NCBI RefSeq assembly: GCF_001428565.1 | Contig: NZ_LMIA01000012.1 | Location: 62,001-126,000, forward strand | DNA from: Nocardioides sp. Root190 | Lineage (GTDB): Bacteria > Actinomycetota > Actinomycetes > Propionibacteriales > Nocardioidaceae | Length of the DNA: 64,000 nt | Reading direction: 5' to 3' | Shown: in pieces, positions 36,890 through 45,500 of the stretch | How the letters are laid out: each line of letters opens with the position of its first letter | Position numbering within the stretch: the first letter of the stretch is position 1 | Position numbers and translations under genes: made by a program | Notes under the pieces: generated by a model | Told to the model about the DNA's origin: nothing | The model's input: the letters and a program-made list of their open reading frames with translations, nothing else | Databases searched by the model: none

Positions 36890-37228
36890 GTGGGAATCGT
36901 GTCCGAAGGACCCGGCGCCACCCGGCCCCGGCCCGGCACCATCGTGCTCAACGCCGATCGCACACCCGAGCAGCGGGGCCTCCTCGTCGTGACCAACACC
37001 GGCGACCGGCCGGTGCAGGTGGGCTCCCACCTGCACCTCCCCGACGCCAACGCCGCCCTGGCGTTCGACCGGGCCGCCGCGCACGGCTTCCGGCTCGACA
37101 TCGCATCCGGCACGTCCCGCCGCTTCGAGCCCGGCGCCTCGCAGGAGGTGGCCGTGGTCGCGTTCGCCGGCCGACGGGTGGTCCCGGGCATCCAGATCAA
37201 GACGGACGGCGGAGCACTCGATGGTTGA
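36890..37228 (+). CDS. ureB: Urease beta subunit
   Basis: 112-residue beta subunit. The core GDRPVQVGSHLHLPDANAAL matches UreB, in which a 'GSH.HF.E.N..L.F.R' pattern is usual; here HLHLPDANAALAFDR is a modest variant. The C-terminus VPGIQIKTDGGALDG is a little different from the common ending. GTG start at 36890; the 3' end overlaps ureC by 8 bp. It is a structural part of the urease trimer. Confidence 0.93.
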   Translation: MGIVSEGPGATRPRPGTIVLNADRTPEQRGLLVVTNTGDRPVQVGSHLHLPDANAALAFDRAAAHGFRLDIASGTSRRFEPGASQEVAVVAFAGRRVVPGIQIKTDGGALDG

Positions 37229-38927
37229 GATCAGCCGGGCGGCGTACGCCGCGCTCTACGGCCCGACGGTCGGCGACCAGGTTCGCCTCGGCGACACGGA
37301 CCTGTGGATCGAGGTCGAGCAGGACCTCGTCGTGGGCGGCGAGGAGGCGGTGTTCGGTGGTGGCAAGTCGATCCGCGAGTCCATGGCCCAGTCGACCCGG
37401 ACCTCGGCCCAGGGAGCACTCGACACCGTCATCACCAACGCGCTGGTCCTCGACCACTGGGGCATCGTCCGCTGCGACGTCGGCATCCGGGCGGGTCGGA
37501 TCGTCGCGCTCGGGCGCTCGGGGAACCCGGACGTCGCCGACGGAGTCCACCCCGACCTGGTGATCGGGCCCGGCACCGACGTCGTCTCGGGCGAGGGCAG
37601 GATCCTCACCGCGGGCGCCATCGACGTCCACGTGCACCTGCTGTCCCGGTCCCAGCTGGTTGAAGCACTCGCGACCGGCATCACGACCGTCGGCGGTGGT
37701 GGGACCGGGCCCTCCGAGGGCTCGAAGGCCACGACCGTCACACCGGGGCCGTGGCACCTCGCCGCGGTCCACCGCGCGCTCGACACCCTGCCGCTCAACG
37801 TCCTGCTGCTGGCCAAGGGCAACACCGTGAGCAGCGCGAGCCTCGCGGAGCAGGCGCTCGCCGGCGCAGCGGGGTTCAAGGTCCACGAGGACTGGGGCTC
37901 CACCCCGGCTGCGATCGACGCTGCCCTGCGCGCTGCGGACGAGTTCGGCCTCCAGGTCGCCCTCCACTCCGACAGTCTCAACGAGGCGGGCTACGTCGAG
38001 TCGACGATCGGCGCCATCGCCGGACGCGGCATCCATGCCTTCCACGCGGAGGGCGCAGGTGGTGGGCACGCGCCCGACATCCTCAAGGTCGCCTCGCTGG
38101 CGAACGTCATCCCCGGCTCGACCAACCCGACGCTCCCGCACACGGTCAACACGGTGGCCGAGCACCTCGACATGCTGATGGTCTGCCACCACCTCAACCC
38201 CCAGGTGCCCGAGGACCTGGCGTTCGCGGAGTCGCGGATCCGCGCGACGACGATCGCCGCCGAGGACCTGCTGCACGACATCGGCGCCCTGTCGATCACC
38301 TCCTCCGACGCCCAGGCCATGGGCCGCATCGGCGAGGTCGTGTGTCGCACCTGGCAGGTCGCCCACGTGATGAAGGCGAGGTATGGCCGCCACGGTGACC
38401 TGGCCGCGGGACCCGCGGACAACGCCCGGGCCCGCCGATACATCGCGAAGTACACGATCAATCCCGCGATCGCCCACGGGATCGACCACGAGGTCGGCTC
38501 GGTCGAGCCGGGCAAGATGGCCGACCTCGTCCTGTGGGACCCGCGGTTCTTCGGCATCCGGCCGGACGTGGTGATGAAGTCCGGAGCCCTCGTGTGGGGG
38601 GCGCTCGGGGACCCCAACGCCTCGATCCCGACGCCGCAGCCCGTGTTGATGAGGCCGACGCTGTACGACGACGGCAGCCCCTACGGAGTGAGCTTCGTGG
38701 CACCGGCTGCCCTCGCGGACGGCCTCGTCGATCGGCTCGGGCTGCGGCGACGACTGGCTGCCGTCCGGCCGACCAGGGAGCTCACCAAGGCGCACATGGT
38801 CAACAACGCCGCGCTCCCCCGCATCGACATCGATCCGGAGACCTTCGCGATCGACGTCGACGGTGAACGCGTGCTGCCCTCGCCGGCTGAGGAGCTGCCG
38901 CTCGCGCAGCTGTACTCGATGTTCTAG
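37221..38927 (+). CDS. ureC: Urease alpha (catalytic) subunit
   Basis: 568-residue catalytic subunit. The nickel ligands are present: HVH in GAIDVHVHLLS, the carbamylated Lys and nearby His in GFKVHEDWGSTP, His in VALHSDSLNEAG, His in AFHAEGAGGGH, and Asp in ITSSDAQAMGR. The mobile-flap motif MVCHHLNP carries the Cys and His of the active-site lid. Length is normal. The N-terminal half is somewhat divergent (AIDVHVHLLSRSQLVEAL) compared with textbook UreC but keeps all ligands. ATG 37221 overlaps ureB. Confidence 0.95.
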   Translation: MVEISRAAYAALYGPTVGDQVRLGDTDLWIEVEQDLVVGGEEAVFGGGKSIRESMAQSTRTSAQGALDTVITNALVLDHWGIVRCDVGIRAGRIVALGRSGNPDVADGVHPDLVIGPGTDVVSGEGRILTAGAIDVHVHLLSRSQLVEALATGITTVGGGGTGPSEGSKATTVTPGPWHLAAVHRALDTLPLNVLLLAKGNTVSSASLAEQALAGAAGFKVHEDWGSTPAAIDAALRAADEFGLQVALHSDSLNEAGYVESTIGAIAGRGIHAFHAEGAGGGHAPDILKVASLANVIPGSTNPTLPHTVNTVAEHLDMLMVCHHLNPQVPEDLAFAESRIRATTIAAEDLLHDIGALSITSSDAQAMGRIGEVVCRTWQVAHVMKARYGRHGDLAAGPADNARARRYIAKYTINPAIAHGIDHEVGSVEPGKMADLVLWDPRFFGIRPDVVMKSGALVWGALGDPNASIPTPQPVLMRPTLYDDGSPYGVSFVAPAALADGLVDRLGLRRRLAAVRPTRELTKAHMVNNAALPRIDIDPETFAIDVDGERVLPSPAEELPLAQLYSMF

Positions 38928-39608
38928 GTGGACTGCGTGCACCCTGACCTGCTCCTCATGCTGCTGGCCGACGCCCGTCTGCCCGTGGCCGGACACACCC
39001 AGTCCGGTTCGCTCGAGCCTGCCGTCGTCCGCGGTCTGGGTGCGGCCGAGGTGCCGGCGTACCTCCGGCTGCGGCTGCGCACCGTCGTGACCGTCGACGC
39101 AGGCACCGCCGTCGTGGCACGCGCCCTCGTGGACAGCCACGGCGCCGCTGCGGGCCTCGGAGTGCTCGACCGGGCCTGGGCCGCGCGGACGTCGAGCCCG
39201 GCCCTGCGCGACGCGGCACGGGGCCAGGGACGGGCACTGCTCCGGCTGACCGAGAGGTTGTGGCCGCAGGGGCCCGGAGCCACGGCACTCCGCGCTGTCG
39301 AGAGCCCTCCGAGAGCGGTCGTCCTCGGCGCCCTCGCGTGCGACCTCGGTCTGCCCGGCCCTGCGCTCGCGCGCCTGGTCGGGTACGACGACGTCCAGAC
39401 CGTGTGCGCAGCGGCCCTCAAACTGGTGCCGCTCGACCCTGCCGTCGTGACCGGATGGGTACGCGACGCACTCCCCCGGATCGAGGAGATGGCGGAGTCC
39501 GTCGCCGGACTCAGCGAGCCCGACCAGGTCCCCGCGACCGGGGCCCCCCAGATCGAGGTGTGGGCACAGGCCCACGCCCACACCACCCGGAGGTTGTTCC
39601 GTGCCTGA
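38928..39608 (+). CDS. ureF: Urease accessory protein UreF
   Basis: 226-residue all-helical accessory protein that forms the activation complex with UreD and UreG and delivers nickel faithfully. The N-terminal LLLMLLADARLPVAGHTQSGSLE corresponds to the UreF opening 'L.L..D...P.G....S.G.E'. A CAAALKLVPLDP segment lies near the end. The GTG start at 38928 follows the ureC stop codon with no gap. The order ureABC-F-G-D is typical of actinobacteria. Confidence 0.87.
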   Translation: MDCVHPDLLLMLLADARLPVAGHTQSGSLEPAVVRGLGAAEVPAYLRLRLRTVVTVDAGTAVVARALVDSHGAAAGLGVLDRAWAARTSSPALRDAARGQGRALLRLTERLWPQGPGATALRAVESPPRAVVLGALACDLGLPGPALARLVGYDDVQTVCAAALKLVPLDPAVVTGWVRDALPRIEEMAESVAGLSEPDQVPATGAPQIEVWAQAHAHTTRRLFRA

Positions 39609-40341
39609 CCACGCTGACCCGGTTGACCCCACCCGACGCCGCCCCCTGCGGCTCGGCATCTGCGGCCCGGTGGGCACCGGGAAGAGCTCGCTGATCGCCC
39701 TGCTGTGTCGCGAGCTGGCCGGCTCCCTCGAGCTCGCCGTCGTCACCAACGACATCTACACCGACGAGGACGCGCGATTCCTTCGATCCGCCGGCGTGCT
39801 CGAGGTCGACCGGATCAGGGCGGTGGAGACCGGTGCCTGTCCGCACACCGCCATCCGCGACGACATCACCGCCAACCTGATGGCCGCCGAGGAGCTCGAG
39901 GGGACCTATCCGTTCCTCGACGTCGTGATGATCGAGTCGGGCGGCGACAACCTCACCGCGACCTTCTCCCCCGCCCTCGTCGACGCCCAGGTCTTCGTGC
40001 TGGACGTCGCCGGCGGTGGCGACGTCGCCCGCAAGGGTGGCCCGGGGATCGAGCGCGCAGACCTGCTCGTCGTCAACAAGACCGACCTCGCGCCGTACGT
40101 CGGGGTCGACGTGGTCCAGATGCTCGCGGATGCCCGGTCGGCACGGGACGAACGGCCGGTGGTGGGCCTGTCCCGCACGGATCGCGACAGCATCGACCAG
40201 CTGACGGCCTGGCTCGCCGACGTCCTCGCGACCCATCGTGCCGGCACGCTCGTTCCCGTGGACCCGGGGCCGATGGCAGCCCACGGCGACGGCGTGGGAC
40301 ACGGACACGGGCACGGACATGCCGGTGCTCACCAGCACTGA
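39601..40341 (+). CDS. ureG: Urease accessory GTPase UreG
   Basis: 246-residue SIMIBI GTPase. P-loop is GPVGTGKSSL (about residues 23-32), with the nickel-binding CPH motif in GACPHTAIRDD, then ESGGDNLTATFSP and VVNKTDLAPYVG. The C-terminal 16 residues are His/Gly-rich (HGHGHGHAGAHQH), resembling the nickel-storing tail of HypB or UreE. No ureE gene is present in the cluster, so this tail may carry that role. GTG start at 39601 overlaps ureF by 8 bp; the end overlaps ureD by 23 bp. Confidence 0.94.
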   Translation: MPDHADPVDPTRRRPLRLGICGPVGTGKSSLIALLCRELAGSLELAVVTNDIYTDEDARFLRSAGVLEVDRIRAVETGACPHTAIRDDITANLMAAEELEGTYPFLDVVMIESGGDNLTATFSPALVDAQVFVLDVAGGGDVARKGGPGIERADLLVVNKTDLAPYVGVDVVQMLADARSARDERPVVGLSRTDRDSIDQLTAWLADVLATHRAGTLVPVDPGPMAAHGDGVGHGHGHGHAGAHQH

Positions 40342-41083
40342 GCGCTGGTCCCGCACCCGGCTCCGGGTGCAGCGGGGATCCGGGGGTTCGCCGACCGTCG
40401 TCCGGTCGGTGGTCTCGGCCTCGGACACGGCCGCTCCCTCGCTCCGGCCGATGCTGATGGACCGGCGCCGCGACCATGCCCGGGTCTGCCTGGTCCCGGA
40501 GGGTGCCCTGCTGCTCGCGGGGGACGGCGTGGAGATGGACATCGAGGTCGGCGACGGAGCGCGCCTGGACCTGGTGGAACCGGGCGGCACCGTCGCCTTC
40601 GACATGCGGGGAGCGGCGGCTCGGTGGTCGGTGCGCATCACGCTCGGCCGCGATGCCTGCCTCACCTGGGCCGGCGAACCCTTCGTCGTCGCCGCCGGCG
40701 CCGACGTGCAGCGCGACACCGTGATCCGGCTCGGGGCCGGTGCCCGCCTGGCGTTGCGGGAGACACTGGTGCTCGGCCGCTTCGGCGAGGTGCCGGGCCG
40801 GGTCCGGCTCACGACCACGGTCCTGGACGACGAGGGTCCTCTCCTCGTCGAGGACCTGCCGCTCGACGCATCGAGCGCAGCAGGCCTCCTCGGGGGCCAT
40901 CGCGTGATGGCATCGGTGCTCTGCCTGGGCCCGGATCCGGTTTCTGTGGCCGACGACCAAGATCCGGACCGTTACGACCTGCACGCCGGTGGGACGCTCT
41001 GGCGTCGTCTCGGTGCGGAGGTCCACACCAGCGGCCTCGGGCCCGCCTGGCTGACGTCGCTGACCCGAGTGGTCGGGCTCTAG
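40319..41083 (+). CDS. ureD: Urease accessory protein UreD
   Basis: 254-residue UreD/UreH scaffold protein that binds the apo-urease and passes nickel from UreG. Typical strands are LVPEGALLLAGDG, the LDLVEPGGTVAFDM segment and RLALRETLVLGRFGEVPGRV. The ATG at 40319 falls inside the ureG tail codons; the frame before it encodes nothing UreD-like. It is last in the urea operon and convergent with the AmiC-like gene, with a 4-bp overlap. Confidence 0.86.
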   Translation: MPVLTSTERWSRTRLRVQRGSGGSPTVVRSVVSASDTAAPSLRPMLMDRRRDHARVCLVPEGALLLAGDGVEMDIEVGDGARLDLVEPGGTVAFDMRGAAARWSVRITLGRDACLTWAGEPFVVAAGADVQRDTVIRLGAGARLALRETLVLGRFGEVPGRVRLTTTVLDDEGPLLVEDLPLDASSAAGLLGGHRVMASVLCLGPDPVSVADDQDPDRYDLHAGGTLWRRLGAEVHTSGLGPAWLTSLTRVVGL

Positions 41084-42156
41084 TGGGCCCGCGCGATCTG
41101 CTGCTCGATCCGGAACTCCAGCCCGTCGGCTGCCGCCAGGTAGACGTCCTGGTCGAGCAGGTTGCCGTCCAGGCGCATGAGACCGCGGGGGCTCGAGTAG
41201 AAGTGGCCGGACTCGAGGGCACCCACGGCTCCGACCGACAGCGAGCCGCACACCTCGCCGACCCGCGCGAGGAAGAACAGCGCCTCGTAGCAGGACTCCC
41301 CCACCGCATTGAGCGCCGGCGCCCAGCGGCCCCACCGGGCGTAGTACGCCCGGGCCAGCTCGGTGCTCTCGGCCGTGCCGAGGACGTCGAAGTACGCCGC
41401 GGCGGCGTACAGGCCGTCGTGGGCGCCGGCCCCGCCGGCCAGGAGGGTGTTCTCCTCCACGGCCGGACTCAGTCGCGGAAGGTCGGCGGACAGTCCCGAT
41501 CGGCCGAACTGCCGGTTGAAGTGGACCGCGTCCTGGCCCATCAGCAGCATGATCACGCCGTCGATCGGCTGGCGGGCCAGGTCGGAGAGAACGCTGGAGA
41601 AGTCGCTCGTGCCGAGCGGCACGTAGGTCTCGCTGACGACCTCGGACGCGGTGTCCTCGAGCGCGAGACGGGCGGTCGTGCCGGTGACCCGGGGGAAGAC
41701 GTAGTCGTTGCCGACGATCGCCCATCGGCCGACGCCGAGCTCCTCGCGCATCCAGTGCGCCGCGGGCAGGAGCTGGTTGATGGGTCGCTCCCCGAGCATG
41801 AAGACACCCGGCGTCGCGTCACTGCCCTCGTGCATGGCGGCGTAGGCGTAGACGACCCGACCACCGACCCGTCTCGTGATCGCCTGGCGTACGGCGGAGA
41901 TGTGCCAGCCCGCCACGGCCTGGACCCGGCCCGATTCGACCAGTCCGCCGACCTCGTCGGCCACCAGCCCGGGGTCGCGCCCGGCGTCGACGACGACCAG
42001 CTCCACCTGCTTGCCGGCGATGCCCCGGCCGGCGTTGAGCTGCTCCACCGCCAGCTCCCCGCAGGCGAGGCAGGACGGTCCGTAGAGCCCCGTCGTTCCC
42101 TGGAGGGGGACGACGAAGGCGACGGACAGGACCTCGTCGCTACGGGTGCGGGGCAC
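41080..42156 (-). CDS. AmiC-like cytoplasmic amide/urea-binding protein (no signal peptide)
   Basis: 358-residue type-1 periplasmic-binding fold related to UrtA/FmdD/AmiC. Ligand-domain strands are VAFVVPLQGTTGLYGPSCLA, VAGWHISAVRQAITRRVGG, VGRWAIVGNDYVFPR and GVIMLLMGQDAVHFN. The N-terminus (MPRTRSDEVLS, GTG start) has no hydrophobic signal or lipobox, so the protein should stay in the cytoplasm. AmiC of Pseudomonas is a cytoplasmic amide sensor of this fold. With the divergent MarR gene next door, it may be a sensor for urea or short amides. Inference from fold and context. Confidence 0.75.
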   Translation of the reverse strand: MPRTRSDEVLSVAFVVPLQGTTGLYGPSCLACGELAVEQLNAGRGIAGKQVELVVVDAGRDPGLVADEVGGLVESGRVQAVAGWHISAVRQAITRRVGGRVVYAYAAMHEGSDATPGVFMLGERPINQLLPAAHWMREELGVGRWAIVGNDYVFPRVTGTTARLALEDTASEVVSETYVPLGTSDFSSVLSDLARQPIDGVIMLLMGQDAVHFNRQFGRSGLSADLPRLSPAVEENTLLAGGAGAHDGLYAAAAYFDVLGTAESTELARAYYARWGRWAPALNAVGESCYEALFFLARVGEVCGSLSVGAVGALESGHFYSSPRGLMRLDGNLLDQDVYLAAADGLEFRIEQQIARAH

Positions 42157-42250
42157 GGGACCTCTGCGCGGGCGTCGGCCGGCGGTGCCGGCGACATTGC
42201 GGGCGACGAATCAACCGGAATCTTTCGTGGTTCCGCCTAGGATAGGCCCG

Positions 42251-42262
42251 ACGCCGCGGCGT
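42251..42262. promoter_or_regulatory. Palindrome in the AmiC-like / MarR divergent promoter region
   Basis: acgccgcggcgt is a perfect 12-bp palindrome in the 154-bp gap between the two divergent starts. A related motif, gacgaatc, occurs twice nearby, at 42204-42211 and 42288-42295. MarR proteins typically bind inverted repeats in such gaps. The palindrome is GC-rich and could arise by chance. Confidence 0.3.
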
Positions 42263-42310
42263 GGCAGCGTCGTTCACGCGATTGTGACGAATCCGACCGG
42301 GGGGACCGCC

Positions 42311-42673
42311 GTGACCCACAGTCTGGCCGTGCAGGTCCGCCAGGTCGAGGCGCTGTTGCGCCGGGCCCTCCAGCCGATCCTCGCCGAGCACGACCTGGCC
42401 ATGGACCACTGGCGGATCGTCGCCGTGATCGCCGCCGCACCCGGCCTCGGCATGAACGAGGTCGCCACGACGGCGGTCGTGCCGGCCGCCAGCCTGACGC
42501 GGCACATGGACCGGCTCGTCGAGCGCGGCCTCGTCGTGCGCCGCATCGACACCGAGGACAAGCGCCGTGCCGTGGTCGCCCTGTCCGCCCGGGGCCAGGC
42601 CTACGCCGAGCGGTTGCGTGCGGCCGAGCAGTCCCTTCCGACGCCGGCCGTGACCGGCCTGCCCGTCAGCTGA
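42311..42673 (+). CDS. MarR-family transcriptional regulator
   Basis: 120-residue winged-helix protein, somewhat short for MarR (usually about 140). Helices around LGMNEVATTAVVPAASLTRH then MDRLVERGLVVRRIDTEDKR, and a VVALSARGQAYAE wing, are the MarR DNA-binding pattern. The GTG at 42311 is preceded by GGGGGA, 5 bp away. Longer frames back to 42146 overlap the AmiC-like start and lack similarity. It is divergent from the AmiC-like gene, which it probably controls. Confidence 0.8.
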   Translation: MTHSLAVQVRQVEALLRRALQPILAEHDLAMDHWRIVAVIAAAPGLGMNEVATTAVVPAASLTRHMDRLVERGLVVRRIDTEDKRRAVVALSARGQAYAERLRAAEQSLPTPAVTGLPVS

Positions 42674-42704
42674 TCCAGTCAGCTGATCCGGCAGCTGATC
42701 CGGC

Positions 42705-45500
42705 TCAGACGCTCGCGACGATGCCGCGGCGCAACAGCCTGACCAGCTCGCGGGCCGTGTCCCGCACGGGCGTGCCGGCAGCTGCATCAGCGATCTGACC
42801 GGCGAAGTCGATCAGCTGCTTCATCTGGCGCACGAAGTCCCCCGCCGTCTGGTCGTTGCGGGTGATCACCTCGTCGAGGTCCTGACCTCCGGCCCAGCGG
42901 TAGGCGGTCCAGGCGAACCCTCCGTCGGGTCGCCGGAGGAAGTCGAGCCGGTGACCGCGCTCGAGGGTGTCCAGCTCGCCCCAGAGTCGCGTCATCGCCT
43001 CGATCGTGTCCTGGATGGGACCGGGCGGGACGTTGGCGGGTCCGTCCTCGGGTCGACGCGCCTCGTAGACCAGGGCCGACAGCACAGCTCCCAGCTGCTG
43101 GGCGTTGAGGCCGTCCCACAGCCCTGCGCGCAGCGACTCGGCAGCGACCAGGTCGAGGTCGGAGTAGATCCGCATCAGCCGGCGGCCGCGCTCGGTCACC
43201 TCGTCGTCGACGAGGTACTCCAGTGCGTGGAGCACCTCGCAGACCCGGTCGAAGGTGCGCGCCACGGTGTTGGTGCGGCGCTCGATGCGCTGCGCGAGGA
43301 CCTGCGCGTCCTTCTCCAGCTTGCCGTACCGCTCTGCCCACCGTGAGTGGTCCTCGCGATCCGAGCACCCGTGGCAGGGGTGGTTCTTGATCTGCGCGCG
43401 GAGGTCGGCGATCTGCGCGGCGACGCCGGCGTCGACGGGCCCCCGCTCCGACTTCGGGCGGGTCACCGACAACGGCAGACCGCGGATCGCCTCGCGCAGG
43501 GCCTGGGCGATGTCCTTGCGCTGGTGCGGGTTGCGGGCATCGACCCGCTTGGGGAGCTTGATCCTCGCGACGGGTTCGACCGGCGTCGGGAAGTCCATCA
43601 TCGCCAGGCGGCGACCCTGGCGCTCTGCGGTGATCACCAGCGGCCGGTGGCCGTGCTCGGACAGGCCCGGGTCGACGACGACGGCCGGACCGGCGAACTT
43701 GCCGACCGGCACCACGACGATGTCGCCGGGAACGAGCTTCTCGAGCGATGCGGACGCCTCGTCGCGGCGGTCCTGACGGCGCACCTTGCTGGACGCCTTC
43801 TCCAGCTCCGAGACCTGGCGGCGCAGCCCGGCGTACTCCATGAAGTCGCCGAGGTGGCACTGGGCGGACTCGGCGTAGCCCTCGAGCGCGTCCTCTGCCT
43901 TGCGCAGCTGTCGGGCGAGGCCGACGACGGCGCGGTCGGCCTGGAACTGGGCGAACGACTGCTCCAGCAGCTCCCGGGCGCGGTGGCGTCCGAAGGAGTG
44001 CACGAGGTTGACCGCCATGTTGTACGACGGCCGGAAGGACGAGCGGAGCGGATAGGTCCGGGTGGAGGCGAGGCCGGCGAGCTCGCGAGGGTTCATGCCA
44101 GGTTGCCACAGCACGACCGCGTGGCCCTCGATGTCCAGACCGCGGCGACCGGCGCGGCCGGTGAGCTGGGTGTACTCCCCCGGCGTGATGTCCGCGTGCG
44201 TCTCGCCGTTCCACTTCGACAGCTTCTCCAGCACGACGGTGCGGGCGGGCATGTTGATGCCGAGGGCAAGCGTCTCGGTGGCGAAGACCATCTTCACCAG
44301 GCCGCGGAGGTAGAGCTCCTCCACGCACGACTTGAAGGCGGGCAGCATCCCGGCGTGGTGGGCGGCGACGCCGCGCGAGGCAGCGTCGAGGAAGTCGTGG
44401 TAGCCCAGCACCTGGAGGTCGTCGGGCGGGAGACCACCCAGGGCGTGCTCGACGTACTCGATGGCCTCGTCGCGCTCCTGGGCCGTGGTGAGCCGCAGGT
44501 TGGCGTCGAGGCACTGCTGGACGGCCGCGTCGCACCCGGCCCGACTGAAGATGAAGTCGATGGCCGGCAGGAGGTTCTCCCGCTCCAGGCGATCGATCAC
44601 ATCGAGGCGGCCCGGGATCCAGATCCGGCGCCCGCTGCCCATGTTGCGGCTGCCCGCTCCGCCCTGCTGGCCGCGGGCTCCCTTGGGGGTACGACGGTCC
44701 TTGAGCCGGCTGGATGCCCAGTCGTCGCGGGCGAGCTTCATCAGCTCCTCGTTGACCGGGGCTCCCTCACGCACGAAACCGGCCGCGGCATCCACGTCGG
44801 AGGAGGCGAACAGGTCATGCAGGCGTCGACCGGCCACGACGTGCTGGAAGAGCGGGACCGGGCGCCGCTCGGCGACGATGGTCCGGGTCGACCCGCGCAC
44901 GGTCTCCAGCCACTCACCGAACTCCTCGGCGTTGGAGACCGTCGCGGACAGCGAGATCACCGACACCGACTCCGGGAGGTGGATGATGACCTCCTCCCAG
45001 ACCGCTCCGCGGGAACGGTCGGCGAGGTAGTGCACCTCGTCCATCACCACGAACCCGAGCCCGGTCAGGGTGCGGGAGCGGGCGTAGAGCATGTTGCGGA
45101 GCACCTCGGTCGTCATCACGACGACCGGCGCCTCACCGTTGATCGAGGTGTCGCCGGTCAGCAGGCCGACCCGGTCGGCGCCGTAGCGTGCGACGAGGTC
45201 GTTGTACTTCTGGTTCGACAGCGCCTTGATCGGGGTCGTGTAGAAGCACTTGCGGTCCGTCTCGAGCGCGAGATGGACGGCGAACTCCCCCACGACGGTC
45301 TTGCCGGCACCGGTCGGAGCGGCGACCAGGACGCCGTCACCCTCCTCGACCGCCTTGCAGCCCTCGATCTGGAACTCGTCCAGCGGGAACGGGAAGCTGC
45401 CCGCGAAGTCGCGGAAGACGGGGTGGCCCTTGTCGCGACGGTAGGCGGCGTAGCGCTCCGAGGCGGAGGGCTCGTCGGTGCGGTCCTCGGCGTTGCTCAT
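42705..45500 (-). CDS. helY: Ski2-like DEVH-box RNA helicase
   Basis: 931-residue superfamily-2 helicase. Motif I is APTGAGKTVVGEF, Ia TTPIKALSNQK, II VVMDEVHYLADR (DEVH), III SLSATVSN, and VI QLTGRAGRRGLD. The long C-terminal half contains a HelY/Ski2-type arch and an rRNA-processing-like domain. In mycobacteria helY also follows the pafBC-tatAC cluster, so the order supports the call. Start ATG 45500, overlapping the dagK end by 4 bp; the open frame upstream to 45914 is the antisense or alternate frame of dagK. The exact RNA substrate is unknown. Confidence 0.92.
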   Translation of the reverse strand: MSNAEDRTDEPSASERYAAYRRDKGHPVFRDFAGSFPFPLDEFQIEGCKAVEEGDGVLVAAPTGAGKTVVGEFAVHLALETDRKCFYTTPIKALSNQKYNDLVARYGADRVGLLTGDTSINGEAPVVVMTTEVLRNMLYARSRTLTGLGFVVMDEVHYLADRSRGAVWEEVIIHLPESVSVISLSATVSNAEEFGEWLETVRGSTRTIVAERRPVPLFQHVVAGRRLHDLFASSDVDAAAGFVREGAPVNEELMKLARDDWASSRLKDRRTPKGARGQQGGAGSRNMGSGRRIWIPGRLDVIDRLERENLLPAIDFIFSRAGCDAAVQQCLDANLRLTTAQERDEAIEYVEHALGGLPPDDLQVLGYHDFLDAASRGVAAHHAGMLPAFKSCVEELYLRGLVKMVFATETLALGINMPARTVVLEKLSKWNGETHADITPGEYTQLTGRAGRRGLDIEGHAVVLWQPGMNPRELAGLASTRTYPLRSSFRPSYNMAVNLVHSFGRHRARELLEQSFAQFQADRAVVGLARQLRKAEDALEGYAESAQCHLGDFMEYAGLRRQVSELEKASSKVRRQDRRDEASASLEKLVPGDIVVVPVGKFAGPAVVVDPGLSEHGHRPLVITAERQGRRLAMMDFPTPVEPVARIKLPKRVDARNPHQRKDIAQALREAIRGLPLSVTRPKSERGPVDAGVAAQIADLRAQIKNHPCHGCSDREDHSRWAERYGKLEKDAQVLAQRIERRTNTVARTFDRVCEVLHALEYLVDDEVTERGRRLMRIYSDLDLVAAESLRAGLWDGLNAQQLGAVLSALVYEARRPEDGPANVPPGPIQDTIEAMTRLWGELDTLERGHRLDFLRRPDGGFAWTAYRWAGGQDLDEVITRNDQTAGDFVRQMKQLIDFAGQIADAAAGTPVRDTARELVRLLRRGIVASV

